From: Agriotes lineatus
Lineage: Eukaryota > Arthropoda > Insecta > Coleoptera > Elateridae
Direction: 5' to 3'
DNA length: 64,000 nt
Assembly: GCA_940337035.1 (NCBI GenBank)
Contig: CALNHX010007537.1
Location: 1-64,000 of the forward strand
The first letter of the stretch is position 1; each line of letters begins with the position of its first letter. The notes under the pieces were generated by a model. The model was given only the letters and a program-made list of their open reading frames with translations, made no database searches and had not been told where the DNA came from. Position numbers and translations under genes: made by a program. This document shows positions 52,641-63,615 of the stretch, piece by piece.

Positions 52641-53053
52641 GCAGTGGCGCTATATAACTCGTTTTACGGGCTTTATCACACCAAATTTTCGCGAGCTAGT
52701 GGCAAATCGAAGGTTAAGAAGTAGTAGCAACAAGAAAACAGAGTGCAAAAAGTGCGGCGAATGGTAAAGGCATAATTTTCAGGCATTTTAAAGCGGTTGC
52801 AGAATCGTAATAAATAAAGTCAAGCGGTCTCGATCGACGGAAGTCACAAGGTCGCCCGTGTTAACGGCGCGTATCAACGAGGTCGGGACAACAGCCTAAA
52901 CTGAGATTAAACGGAGCGCGATAGGGAAACGGTTACTTAAAACTAACTTACGTGCATTTTAGAACCGGCCGAACGCGGTGATAAATTCGTCGCGGAGGGC
53001 GAGTTCGGACCAGTGGCGTAACATACGCAAGCGGCGGTAGCACTAATACGCGT

Positions 53054-53964
53054 ATGGACAATAAAGTGTCTGAAAAGTGCGGGGACAAAAGATAAAGGAA
53101 GCCCGAGTGTAAAAGATTTTACAAACCGAAAAAGGGAAACCGAAACCCTGGCAGATTTCGAAAAGTGGGAACAAGATCAACTACAAATATTTCAAAAAAG
53201 CGCAAAAATAACCAGAAGCCCACAAAAAGATAAAGAAATACAGAGTGGTATAAAAGACAAACACGTAATATCGGAGGGGCAAGAAAACGAGAATCAAAAA
53301 AATATGGATACGCTGGAAGGACTAATAAAGGGTCTAAGAACCCAGATACAAGACATCAAAGAAGATACAAACAGCACAAAAACGGAAATTTTCAATATAA
53401 ATGAACAATTAAGAGAATACGGGGAAGAAATAAAAAGACTGATGGAAGAAGCACAAAAAAAAGAGGAAGAATGGGAAAAAGAAAAAACAGAAATGAAAAT
53501 GGAAATTGAATTGATAAAGAATAAATTAGAAAAACAGGAAAAGAAAGAAGAAATAATATAATTATTAAAGGTGTAGCCCCAAACAGAATGAATATTAAGC
53601 AAGAAATACAAGAGTTTATAAAGAAGGAACTAGAAGCAAAAGTAGCTGTAGAGGAAGCTTACAGAATTGGGAAAGAGGAAAACAAAATAATATTAGTCAA
53701 ACTAACGAATTTTGAAGAGAAAATGGAAATACTTAAGAAAAATATAAACTTGGGAAAAAGGAAATATATATAGATAGTGACTTGACAAAAGAAGAACAAA
53801 AAAATCAAGTAGCTATCAGAAAAGTTGCAAGGGAGGAAAAAATCAAAGGCAAAAAGACAAAAGTGGGGTATCAGAAAATGGAAATAGATGGAAAGAACTT
53901 TTTCTGGAGTGATGAGGATGGCGGAAGCTTAAAAAATAGTGAAAATGCAGCTCCTAAAAACTAA
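53054..53964 (+). pseudogene. LINE ORF1 (coiled coil plus RRM/CTD-like), three shifts
   Basis: The likely start is ATG 53054 (Met-Asp-Asn-Lys-Val); one extra G near 53080 shifts the frame. The open part 53304-53561 is a Lys/Glu-rich coiled coil (heptads from MDTLEGLIKG). The next segments (53588-53773, 53782-53964) hold IKQEIQEFIKKEL, EEAYRIGKEENKIILVKL and KVAREEKIKGKKTKVGYQ. This pattern resembles L1-type ORF1 RNA-binding proteins with an RRM and C-terminal domain. ORF1 proteins coat LINE RNA. Broken as it stands. Confidence 0.75.
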
Positions 53965-54011
53965 ATACATTAAACAAGGATGGTTTTACGATAACGAAAC
54001 AGGCAAAGGAA

Positions 54012-54556
54012 ATGGACTTGAAGAACAGCAAAAAAGAAAAAAGGGAAAAAAATAAAAATAATGACAACTCAAATGCAAACATAAAGTTAGCTTATTGGAA
54101 CGTGAAAGGACTAAATAGAGAACCCAATAGTGACACGATAACGATTACGGCAAGAAAAAGGACAACGAATATAAAATATGGAACGGATAATAAGGATTTT
54201 GAAAGAAGGACTGAAAAGCGTAAAGAGAAAAAAGAGGAAAAATACAGTAAGATAGGAACATGGAACACGAAGAGTATTTCCGGGAAAGAAGAGGAACTAA
54301 TCACAGAAATACAGAACACAAAAATAGACTACCTAGGGATTACTGAAACTAAGAAGAATGGAAAAGGAACCAAGAAACTAACAAATGACTACTGGATGAT
54401 ATGGTCGGGAGTGAAAACAGAAGAGCATGCTAGGGCTGGAGTTGCTTTAATAATCAAAGAAGACAAAATGATGTATGTAAAGAATGAAAATTTTGTAAGC
54501 AAAAGAATACTCTCAGTTACGTTCAAGGAAGGAAATGGGAATAGTAATTTACGTTA
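54012..54556 (+). pseudogene. LINE ORF2 N-terminus: APE endonuclease part
   Basis: From the Met at 54012 a Lys-rich leader precedes the endonuclease signature GTWNTKSISGKEEELI near residue 80 and a YLGITETKKNGKG block near 105, which carries the catalytic Glu. A GVALIIKED block lies near 145. A frameshift near 54540 moves to GIVIYV, which a foldback-like insertion then interrupts. The remainder of the endonuclease resumes at 54939. Confidence 0.8.
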
Positions 54557-54938
54557 CCAGACCGGAAAGTAGTGTTTTGCAGGTCGAATCAAGCAGATTC
54601 CAGGGCGAGCCGCAGACGAGTCCTGGAAGCTTGGGGAGACCTGCAAAACACTTTCCGGTAGTGTATCGTACAATATTTTTTACGACATCAGAGTTCATAC
54701 TCTCAAACTTTCAAAAACTCAAAAAATTATGACATTAGTATCTATTATTTGACTTATCGAAACAATAACACACACTTGTTTCCATAGTAACCAAGGCATC
54801 AGGGACCTGCAAAAGCTTTTACCGGTCCCTGATGCCCGCTTTCCGATCTTGACCGGCAAAACGTTACTTTCTGGCGAAAAAATTCGTCAGAAAGTGAATA
54901 TTTTCTGGTCGGTCGTAAAAAAAGAATAATACCTTGTC
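54557..54938. mobile_element. Hairpin-rich insertion in the LINE endonuclease
   Basis: Removing it joins an Ile-Tyr-Val codon run to a GPNEDD-like run in LINE coding order. It has one hairpin at 54561-54660 (ACCGGAAAGT arms through GCAGGTC) and a perfect 13-bp hairpin at 54796-54836 (GGCATCAGGGACC arms); both contain ACCTGCAAAA. The edges and target duplication are not clear. Confidence 0.65.
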
Positions 54939-55347
54939 ATAGTAGCCTAAGGACCCAATGAAGATGACAACAAAGACTAAAAAGACAACTTCTACCAACA
55001 ACTACAGGAAGAATTAGACAACAGCAACAGCAGCGTTATATTAATGGGAGACTTAAACGGAAGAGTGGGAAATAACAACACGGGAATAGAATGGTGTCTA
55101 GGAAAACAAGGTGAAGAAATAAAGAACTCAAACGGAGAAAGAATAATAAATTTGTCTGGACAATGAACTAGTAATTACCAACTCCCATTTCCAGCATAAA
55201 GAAATCAATAAAATCGCAAGAGAAGTCAAAAATAGAAATGAAAGATCTATAATAGGTTATTTTCTGGTTAGTAAAAATAGGTGAAACAAAGTCAGAGACG
55301 TAAAAGTTAGAAGAGGCGCGGAAATCGGAAGCGACCACCACCTACTA
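54939..55347 (+). pseudogene. LINE ORF2: endonuclease C-terminal part
   Basis: This encodes GPNEDDNKD, then NFYQQLQEELD, an ILMGDLNGRVGNNN motif (catalytic Asp-Leu-Asn region) and, after shifts, the residues around GSDHHLL near 55335, with the catalytic His. Several frameshifts and one stop. Confidence 0.75.
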
Positions 55348-56934
55348 GTGATGAAATTAGACATGGGTAACGATAGAACTATAAAAGACAGGAAAAGAAA
55401 GATAGTAAACAGAAAGATTAGATGTCACAAACTAAGAGAGAACCAATACAAAATGAGATACCAAGAGAAACTAGAACAAAAGTGTAAAAACATCCCAACA
55501 CACAGTACTACTGAGGAGATATGGACTATATTGAAAGAAGCCATTCTAAGCACAGCAAAAGAGATATGTGGAACTACAAAGATAGTAAATACTCAGACAA
55601 AAAGAACACACTGGTGGACTAAGGAGGTCAAAGAAGCTATTAAGAAAAAATTAAGTTGGAAAAAATATTTAAGCACAAAAACGCAAGCAAATTATGATCG
55701 CTATAAAAGAGAGAGAGGAGAGGTCAAAAGATTAGTGAAAGAAAAACAAAAAGCCTGGGTAAAATTTGGAGAAAAAATGGAAAAGGCATATAACGAAAAC
55801 CAAAAGCTTTTCTTCGGGGCAATAAAAATGCAAGGAAAAGCACAGGAGACACACTCATGAATATCAAAGACGAAGAAGATGAAATAATCACAGAGGAGCA
55901 AGAAATAATGGAGAGATAGAGACGATATTTTAGGGATTTATTAGAGGGTGCAGATGACATAAACACGGAAGAAAATACGCGGGAACGCAATAACCCTACA
56001 GAAATAGTAAGGCAAACATTAGAACAAGACATAACTAAGGAAGAAATTGAAGAGGCAATAAAGAAAATGAAAATAGGCATAGCGCCAGGATATGATGAGC
56101 TAACTGGAGACATGATAAAGGCAGGATAAGCACAAATACTTGAAATATTAAAAATCCTAATGAACAAGGTAGTGAACAATGGGGAAGCCCCAGAAGACTG
56201 GAAAATCGGGATAATAACCCCAATATACAAGAAAGGGGGCAGGAAGAATTGTAATAACTATAGGGGTATTACGCTACTAAGTACAGTACGCAAATTATAC
56301 GCGAGAATTTTAGAGAAAAGATTAAGTGAAAGTTTAGAAGAAACTATTGAAGACACGCAACAGGGATTTAGGAAGAACAGAGGTGCAACGGATGCAATAT
56401 TTATAATTCGACAAATAATAGAAAAAGCCATCAGAGAAGACGGAGAGGTACACCTTTGTTTCATCAACTTTGAGAAAGCCTTTGATAAAGTTAACAGAGA
56501 AGACATTTGGAGAATATTAGAAAAACGAGGAGTAGAAGGCCCTCTGCTATTTACCTTAGTGTTAGATGAAGAGGTTAAACAAGCGAAAAGTGAGGTAAAA
56601 CCTTACCCAGTGGGCTACTGGAAAATGGAACTCCTATACGCAGATGATATGGTAGTAGTAGCAAAAGACAAAAAAAAACGCTCAACAAGAACTTAGAAAG
56701 ATACAAAAACAACTTAGAAACTTTCAATATGACAATAAATAAACAAAAAACGAAACCGATGATAGCCAGTAGGAAAGACAAAAAACATGAAATAAAGATA
56801 GGAGAAATACAATTAGAACAGGTACCAAGCTTCAAATACCTTGGCTCGACAATAACACAAGACGGGAGACTAGATGAAGAAAGAAAAGAACAGAATTAGC
56901 AGGAAGGCTATTTAATGCGATAAAGAGCAAATTC
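55348..56934 (+). pseudogene. LINE ORF2: reverse transcriptase domain
   Basis: A linker with WWTKEVKEAIKKK (55348-55860) precedes an IKKMKIGIAPGYDELTGDMIK block. The RT fingers follow (EDWKIGIITPIYKKG, NNYRGITLLS, QQGFRKNRGATDAIF, CFINFEKAFDKVNRE; 56160-56540). About 50 codons of the palm are missing before the GPLLFTLVLDE segment. The catalytic LLYADDMVVVA is at about 56633, and the SFKYLGSTITQDG thumb block at about 56828. Shifts at 55860, 56690 and 56895 and a stop at 56127 inactivate it. Confidence 0.85.
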
Positions 56935-57357
56935 TTGGCGAAAAAAGAAATCCCAAAATCGGCTAAAACATGGACGCTTACACAAAGCCAGAAAAGCAGA
57001 ATCCAAAGTGCGGAAATGAGGTTTCTCAGAAAAATCGAAGGAAAAACAAAGATAGGCAAAATTACGAACTCAACCTTCAGGAAAAACTTAAAAACAAAGC
57101 CGGTACTACAATCAATTGAAGAAGAAAACCTAAGATGGTATGGACATGTCATAAGAAGAAAATATGATAAAATAGTCAAACGAGTAGCAGAAGCCAAACC
57201 CATGAGAAAGAAAATGAGGGGAAGACCCAGAAGAACATGGTTAGAAGTAATAAGGGAAGCAGCAGAAAGGAGAGACGTACAGTGGAACGAAGTGAAGCAA
57301 AGGGCGCAAGACAGGAAAGTCTGGAAAGAAATTTGGAAACGCGAACCTAGACAATAA
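56935..57357 (+). pseudogene. LINE ORF2: C-terminal region
   Basis: An open 140-codon stretch with TWTLTQSQKSRIQSAEMRFL (typical RT-distal helix), an NLRWYGHVIRR segment and the terminal RGRPRRTWLEVI motif, ending at TAA 57355-57357. It is followed by the conserved 3' UTR end. Confidence 0.85.
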
Positions 57358-57429
57358 CTCAACGCCACCCATGTCTTACACCCGAAAGGGTAGAAACACA
57401 TTAGTATTACGTAAGTACGTAAATAATAG

Positions 57430-58645
57430 TAATCTAGTTGTTACTGTCAGCACTGGTGCGTGTACAGTTATATCAGTTTCACACAAACATGAGTTATTCT
57501 TCCCCCAAACAGCTCCCTTCCAGTTTTCTACCTTTTTGCTCCTACTTGAGCAGAACGCTGATAGGCATCGCAGGTGACATACAGACTCCATTAGTTGCAT
57601 GCCAAACGCCATTCTGGTAAACAACACGTATTTCTTAACCACAATTACATTGCAATCTTTGGTTTATTATCCGAAAAACTGCTAAATCTGAGGACACATA
57701 CTAATGGCATCTTAAGAGCAAGCAGAAAGAACAACCCTCAAGAAAATGTAAAGAAAACACTTAAGACGGGAGCACATTTTTGGGTTCGCCTAAAAAGAAT
57801 TTATGTGTTAAAATGGAAGGACAAGCGTGACGTCTTAGTCATAACCACAAGAAATATCCACGTATGATTTCTGTCAAAATCAAATTTGGCAAAGAACAAA
57901 TGAAACCTGAATAAGTTAGCACCTACAATAATCACATGTCAAGAATTGATAGGTGCGACCAAATGACTGGCACTTATTCCACACCAAGGAAAACTATACG
58001 GTGGTATAAGACAGTTTTCTTCCACCTTTTTTGGATGTAATGATGGAATGCATTTTACTTATACCGGTGATTTTGTAAGAATGATTCTCAAAAAATACAG
58101 ATTTATTCAATACAAGGATGAACTGATATGGTCCCTAATCCAAATACCTGATGACCTAGAAGGAAAACATCTAGTAGGACGCCAAAAACATGACAACAGA
58201 ACCAAAAACAATGAAGACAGGCGTTGAAAGCCATTGGCCCGAACAAAATCCTGTTGTCACCGGACCGAAATCTAACAAAAAATCATTGTTTTTAAATTGC
58301 AGATTATGTTCAACAAAAAATCTTTGCAAAGAAACTAGCTACGGATGTATAGGGTGCATGGGAAAGCCACCCCTTTGTCCTGATTGTTTTGAAGAGTCGC
58401 ACCAATAAAAAAAATGAGTTCCATGTTTGATTTTTTTTTTCAATATTAGTTACAAAAGAATAGCGTTTGATGTTTTGTAAGCCTATACTTTCCAAATAAA
58501 TGATTTTTTAAACTTCCGTTCCCTTTTATTGCAAAAAGAAATTCGACGCTGATCGGTGTTGTGCCATCACAAACATGTTTTGCTATAGCATTTGTGACAC
58601 AACGCTGCACAGCGTCGAACGCATATCAGCGTTCTGTTGTGTTAA
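57430..58645 (+). mobile_element. piggyBac-type transposon, 3' portion
   Basis: The C-terminal third of a piggyBac transposase is followed by a 230-bp non-coding end with subterminal repeats (AACGCTGCACAGCGTCGAAC and CAGCGTTCTGTTGTG) up to a TTAA at 58642-58645, the piggyBac target. The LINE end borders it on the left. Confidence 0.65.
57595..58408 (+). pseudogene. piggyBac transposase C-terminal part
   Basis: Fragments in order: HTNGILRASRKNNPQENVKK then VLKWKDKRDVLVITTR (57680-57867); a frame-shifted YNNHMSRIDRCDQMTGTYS segment (57930-57990) with the Asp-containing MSxxDRCDQ motif; RKTIRWYKTVFFH (58000); and the Cys-rich tail (58305-58405) with CRLC, C-X2-C and CPDCFEE, the piggyBac C-terminal zinc-finger-like domain. 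The N-terminal two-thirds are absent. Stops and shifts make it inactive. Confidence 0.8.
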
Positions 58646-58953
58646 CGAGTGATAAATTAATGTATGTTATGGCAGAAAGCTGTACAGCGTCACCAAACAA
58701 AACCCTCAGAAACCACTAAAAATGTCTTATTCAGGAGGTAGTAGTATAAAAAAATTCTCAAAATATCTTAGCTTTAAAAATATCCTAGTGTTCACAGTTC
58801 TATGTTAGGCCATTTTATTTTCCTTTTAAATTCAATAGGTATGTGACCATTTGGAGCAGTTTCGGTACAAAGGTGCCGAGTCTGCCTATATATAGGTTTC
58901 TTTGCAGTCATAATTTATCATATAACACTTCAGCTATTTGCATAAAAAAATTC
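58646..58953. other. Unassigned sequence
   Basis: No gene recognised between the piggyBac end and the LTR-like repeat. Confidence 0.3.
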
Positions 58954-60546
58954 TGACACGCATGTAGCTTTTGATTTTCTAAAAGGTTCAACGGAACCGC
59001 TCTAATCTCTATGCCGTCGCATGTGCAGCTGTTTTGGTCCCGTCGCGTTTAAGAGCGCTAGTTTACAGCATTTTCAAAACACATTCAATGGGAACAAGCA
59101 GGACATCTTCCAAAATAATTGTAACTTCTATCGCACTCTACCGATAGCGAGCCGTCGAGCCTGTTGCGAGTTGCGTTGTGATTGACTACATCTGGCAAGC
59201 GCGAGACAGCCCGCGACCGCGATAAGGTGGCTTGGAGTTTTTTCAAGGAGTCGGTTCTCGGCGAACAGTGCAAGTGGCAGGGTGTGTTTTGGGTGTTGGT
59301 GTGATGTGTTGGTCGATGGCATAAGCCGCTCGTAATCATCGTTGAAGGCCTGTCTGGCTAATTGTTCCGTTTCCGGTTCGGGATCTCATCTACGAGTGGG
59401 CTAATTAACGGCCTCGCAGGTTTTTGTGGTCGCTGCACAATTCTTCCCGAGTAAATAGGGGACTCATTGGACGTCGCAGGTTTCCATCCACATCACGTCG
59501 AACGACAGCTATAGCGATTGGTGCTGTCCGCCTACTGCAATCAACGCTTCGCACCGAGGCCAAGCTGCCAAAATCGAAAGTATCGTGCGCTCCTATATTT
59601 GTACAATAATCGTGCATGTTTTGCCGTCAGCCGGTCCGTTTAAATGTATTAAATTAAGCATACTTGCTATCCGCCGCCTAATCAAGGCGTTGTACATTCA
59701 TTTGCAAATTTAATCTGTGTGTCACAAGCTCGGTTCGATCTTTGAATAATGTTTTGCAATCAGCCGGTTCCTTTAAATGTATTAAATTAAGCATACTTGC
59801 TATCCACCGCCTAATCAAGGCGTTGTACACTCACTGCTAAATTTTAACCTTTGTGTTACCAGCCCGGCAATATCTTGGAAATTGTCCGTTTATGTTTTTG
59901 CTGCCAGTCGGCGACGCCGATTATACGTTGATTTACTCGTACAGGGTTGAGTAATATTTTTAGATAAGGCGTCCCCAGCTGAGTTTTATTTCTTTTAGGT
60001 TTAGTCCATTATATGATGCGAGTTTGTTGTATACGCTGACCACGTCGGCACCGTTGTAATTATCAGCCATGAGTTTGGCCTAATAGATCTGTTTACTGTA
60101 TATGACTTATGATTATCCCTTGTATTTGTGCATGCTTGTTTACACGGTGACTTAGTCACTGTGTCAAGATTGATGTAAGGTGAGGCCTGGAAGCGGTTAA
60201 GAAGCGTTGTAGGTAGGTTGGCGCGCTTGTCGCTACACTGTGGTCTCCAGAGTTTTGTACCCGAGTATCTCGCCCCGTTTGGCTTTTAAGGTTCGGTTAA
60301 GCGTGGGTTACCCCGATTGAATCTTGTGGCGCCCATTTATTTGGTAACATCCTATACACACCGTCACGCTTGCCCTGTGGTGTACCGTTTCTAGGACCAC
60401 GCCCATCTCCCTGAGCGTATCAAGCCGTGACCTTTGAGCCTGTTTTGTGCGATTTCCAGGGTAAGTGTAGACGTTTCCCGGACATGTTTAAATATTTGGC
60501 ACTCCCTCACTCATGAGTGTCGTTAAAACAGTTTGATACTGTAACA
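58954..60546 (+). repeat. LTR-like repeat, intact copy
   Basis: It starts TGACACGC and ends GTAACA, so it has TG...CA ends. Homologous to 35983-36791 plus 46264-46852. It contains a 133-bp tandem duplication (59618-59750, 59751-about 59880; unit with TTTAAATGTATTAAATTAAG). The flanks AATTC and AAGTC could be a worn 5-bp duplication. I infer a solo LTR of an unidentified family; no coding region. Confidence 0.6.
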
Positions 60547-61480
60547 AAGTCAGCCACTATCCTTCAACGTGTTAAACAAAATTCCAAACGACGAGCATCA
60601 TCTTCACCTTAAAGCTTGTGAATAAATTTTGGTTTGAACGCATGAAATTTGTTGTTGACTAAAATCCTCAGAATATTATATTTCCCACTAAGTTTCCTAA
60701 TCTTTTCCTTGAGGCCTGGTTTTAGTCATTTTAAAAATACAATTCTTGTATTTTGAGTTGTCTGTCTATAAACTGTTATAGAAAGAAAATAAACCCAAGA
60801 AGATTATTGACGCAGGTTGGCTTAGATAACACTGTCTAATTATGCCACAGGTAGAACTACTTAAGACCTTCTTAGAAATACTAGCTGCAGCAATTTACAA
60901 ATTCACAAAGGATTTGAATGGTTCGTAATATTGAACTAAATTCTACTGTTATGTACTACCGTGGCAAAAAAAATCGCACGATACTTAATCTAGTTACTTG
61001 TAATTTTTCACATTTTGGGCTTACTGTCGTATTACTAGCTTACAGTAAAAGACATGACGGATGATACTAAGTGACCATTCGTATTCTAGTTTTGCAATGG
61101 CAAAGCCTTTTTCAGCCTCGCTTAGAACATGATTCGGCATTTTAAGTTTTAAAGGCAGAACGTTAATTGTACAACTGACAATTAAGTGGCTTTAATCAAC
61201 TTGATAAAGCCATACGCACAGAAGGCAAACAAACCATGCGTAATTTTTTGGCCGCAATAGTACCTATTTATTGTTTTGTGGACTATTACGTTTTATTTAT
61301 GATTTGGAATGTAATAATCTAGAAAACATATAAATATAATTTAAAAAGTAGTTACTTATTTAAGTTCTTTGCAGTAAAATATGGTAAAAATCAGTTAAAC
61401 AGATATTTTTGTTATTACCCGATTATGCGCCGATATACGTGTAAAACAAAAACAGAGGGTATATCTTTGGACACCCCTCA
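60547..61480. other. Unassigned AT-rich sequence
   Basis: No gene or paired repeat recognised. Confidence 0.3.
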
Positions 61481-61799
61481 ATTCACTTTGCAGGAACAGC
61501 CAACGCTGGAGCAGCAGCAAAGGCCAGTAGAGCAGTCACAAAAGTGACAACAGCAACAGTCCAAGAGGTAGAGGATCAGCAATGTCTAACAGAAACAGAG
61601 AAAATAGATGCATTTGGAAGCTCAGGCAACATGTGATAAGTAGGCCAACCAGTATTGCACATGGCATTCCACGCCCCTCAACCAGCAAATCTTCCAACTC
61701 CCCCTAAGGGCTGGCCCGCAGGGCTACACCCGGGAAGGGGAAAAGAGAGAGCGAGGACACACCGCCAACGGAAATGCCCAAAAAGCGGAGTGCAGTTTT

Positions 61800-62353
61800 T
61801 ACTTCTACAAAAGAAAAGAGAGTCACTGTAGACAAGATAGCTGTCCAAGAGAGTAAGCGGTAGCTACACTGAAGCTGTTAAATCCGGGTAGCAATCATTG
61901 ACAGGAAAAACCCATGGGACAGCTGACCAGTGGTCATACTAAGGTTTTACAAAAGGAGCTGGAGAAGGTCTTTACCTTTGTATTGGGCAGTTACCTGTTC
62001 TCCCTTCCTGAAGGCTCAAATGCACCAACATTCAAATACTGGCTATACTCAGGCGAGAATCCTACGGATCACTTTGAAGGTATCTCTCTCGAATGGCTAC
62101 TTAAAATGGTTGCTAACCTCCCACCTTTGTGGGAGGCTGCAGGTCTAGAGGTGGTCCAGGTGGATCGACTCCCAAGGCTCTCGAAGGCGGCATTATGGAT
62201 TCCGGGTGAGCGGAAGACATGCTTTCCATTCAAGGGTACCTTAAGAGTGCAGAGCCCCTGGACCAATGAATCAAAATGGTGCGTCTTTTATACCGCCACT
62301 CACGAACAACCTCAAGGAAGGCTGATCGTTTTTGGTGTGGGTGAAGATGCAAT
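61800..62353 (+). pseudogene. LINE ORF1, DUF4780-like domain
   Basis: The longest open stretch begins at ATG 61914 (Met-Gly-Gln-Leu-Thr), but family members have residues before this, and upstream AVKSG-like codons in another frame suggest the true start is further 5'. Visible: KELEKVFTFVL near residue 15, ISLEWLLKMVANLPPLWEAA near 60, VVQVDRLPRLSKAALWIPGE near 80 and WCVFYTATHEQPQGRLIVFG near 120. This is the DUF4780 pattern of retroelement ORF1 proteins. Residues after about 146 come from the SINE. The ORF1 reading resumes at 62732. Confidence 0.75.
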
Positions 62354-62719
62354 AGTATTGTATTGTATTGTCGGTACCCTCAGTTTACCTTATGGTGTAG
62401 AGGTTGGTGCTTACGCTTGCGCCTCACGGTACAATGCTCAACTTGCCCCGGATTCGGGTTGCAAAGTTGAAGCGCACCTTTTGTGCTTGCGCAGCAACCA
62501 TTGTGTGATGTGTGTGTCTTGGTGATGTGTTGACCTTGTTACTCTATCTCTTAAGTCTGTGGTTATGAGCAGAGCACAGTTAATTTGGTGCCCAACTGTG
62601 AATGGTCTCACCGAGACCAATTGCGAGGCTGCGGAAAAATTCCGACCTCCGCGGGATTGGAACCGAGGACTTGCTTAATGCAAGTCTAGCGTTTTTCCAA
62701 CTGCGCTACCCAGCTTCTT
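62354..62719 (-). repeat. tRNA-derived SINE, full form, with 12-bp TSD
   Basis: On the minus strand the head has TAGCGCAGTTGG (A box) and GGTTCCAATCCC (B box, one mismatch), and the tail is (ACAAT)n. TGAAGATGCAAT flanks it at 62342-62353 and 62720-62731, a target duplication of LINE-style insertion. The body matches the SINE at 35680-35935 and has about 125 bp more. It sits inside LINE ORF1. Confidence 0.93.
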
Positions 62720-62731
62720 TGAAGATGCAAT

Positions 62732-62990
62732 GGAAATAAATGCCATTACAAAAAAGGATCTAAATTCAGAAGTTTGCTGGGAAGTCGGCAGATTCTGAAG
62801 GGGCAAAGCAGCTGCAGCAGCCGCAGCAACAGCTGCAAGAACAGCAATAGCATCCGCCACAATAGCAGCTGCCATTATAACAGCGGCTACCATCACAGCA
62901 GCAGCTGCCACAGCAACAGCCTCAACAAATGGGGACAGACAAGACCGGACACCTGTCTACACTGCTTCAAGAGTATAGACTCAGTTTGAG
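62732..62990 (+). pseudogene. LINE ORF1 C-terminal Gln/Ala-rich part
   Basis: After the SINE the frame continues with EDAMEINAITKKDL-type codons. CAG/GCA-repeat DNA (62805-62930) follows, reading as Gln-rich or Ala-rich depending on frame. Stops are present. The serine/arginine-looking frame at 62774-62989 is a shadow of the repeat. Confidence 0.5.
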
Positions 62991-63076
62991 AAGCTGAAAC
63001 ACAGGTCACTGGATAGCAGGTATAGTGACGAATAAGGTAAGATAGTTTTTTTTATCTTCTTCTGTAAGTCCTTCCA

Positions 63077-63347
63077 ATGGCAGGACTAAACATTAAACAA
63101 ACAAGCCTGCAACACTGTCAGGCGGCTGCAGCTATTTTGTGCAAACACCTTGGCAGTATGCCAGACATTGTATTCGTTTAAGCACCTTGGGTTAACTCAA
63201 GGATTTCTGGACTAAACAATCTACAGGATAATATCGTGCTGATACTAACCCAAGGGGCAGATCGTTACCGAAATACCTTTCTGGTACAAACTCGGACATA
63301 CTTAATCGTGGCAGCGAACCTACTTTCATTACATCAAAATGCCAAAC
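63077..63347 (+). pseudogene. LINE ORF2 start: endonuclease N-terminus
   Basis: ATG at 63077 begins a frame with LNIKQTSLQHCQAAAAIL, then IVFV, one stop at 63179 (where Gln is normal in the QEPW motif), APWVNSRISGL, and a YRNTFLVQTRTY segment. This is the start of R1/jockey APE endonucleases. No further ORF2 is seen. Confidence 0.7.
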
Positions 63348-63615
63348 CATAATTGATATAGTACAGTAAAGATAGCTCAAAAATTGTAAAAACTCAAACA
63401 ACCAAAAAAAAAAGTTCTACCCTGTTGCAAGCTGTTCAATACTCTCCTCCTAGTAAGTAGTAAAAAGTTGCATGACCTTGCGCGTCGGGCTTAGGCGGCA
63501 AGGGGGTGGAAAGGTGGTAAAATGGTAGGTTTCAAGTTTTTCGCAAATATCACGTTAACTATGAGGTTTAGCTCAAACTTTACTTTATACAAAATTAATC
63601 TAAATTTCATCTATA
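63348..63615. other. Unassigned sequence
   Basis: Nothing recognised; the segment separates the LINE remnant from a transposon end. Confidence 0.3.

Larger units (their letters stand above)
52641..57415 (+). mobile_element. Nearly full-length APE-type LINE, frameshifted
   Basis: 5' UTR, ORF1, endonuclease, RT and C-terminal GRPRRTW tail are all present in order, with a non-coding insertion (54557-54938), a deletion in the RT palm and several frameshifts. The 3' end (TACACCCGAAAGGGTAGAAA) matches the short copy at 20191-20492. The 5' boundary is approximate. Confidence 0.85.
61481..63347 (+). mobile_element. R1/jockey-like LINE, 5' half with SINE insertion
   Basis: A Gln-rich N-terminal ORF1 segment, a DUF4780-like ORF1 domain, a Gln/Ala repeat C-terminus and the first 90 codons of ORF2 endonuclease lie in order on the plus strand. 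A SINE interrupts ORF1. Stops are frequent upstream of 61914. The element seems to be cut after 63347. Confidence 0.7.

Noticed and set aside
62774..62989. Ser/Arg-rich protein
   Set aside because: A frame of the CAG/GCA repeat in LINE ORF1, with no independent support.
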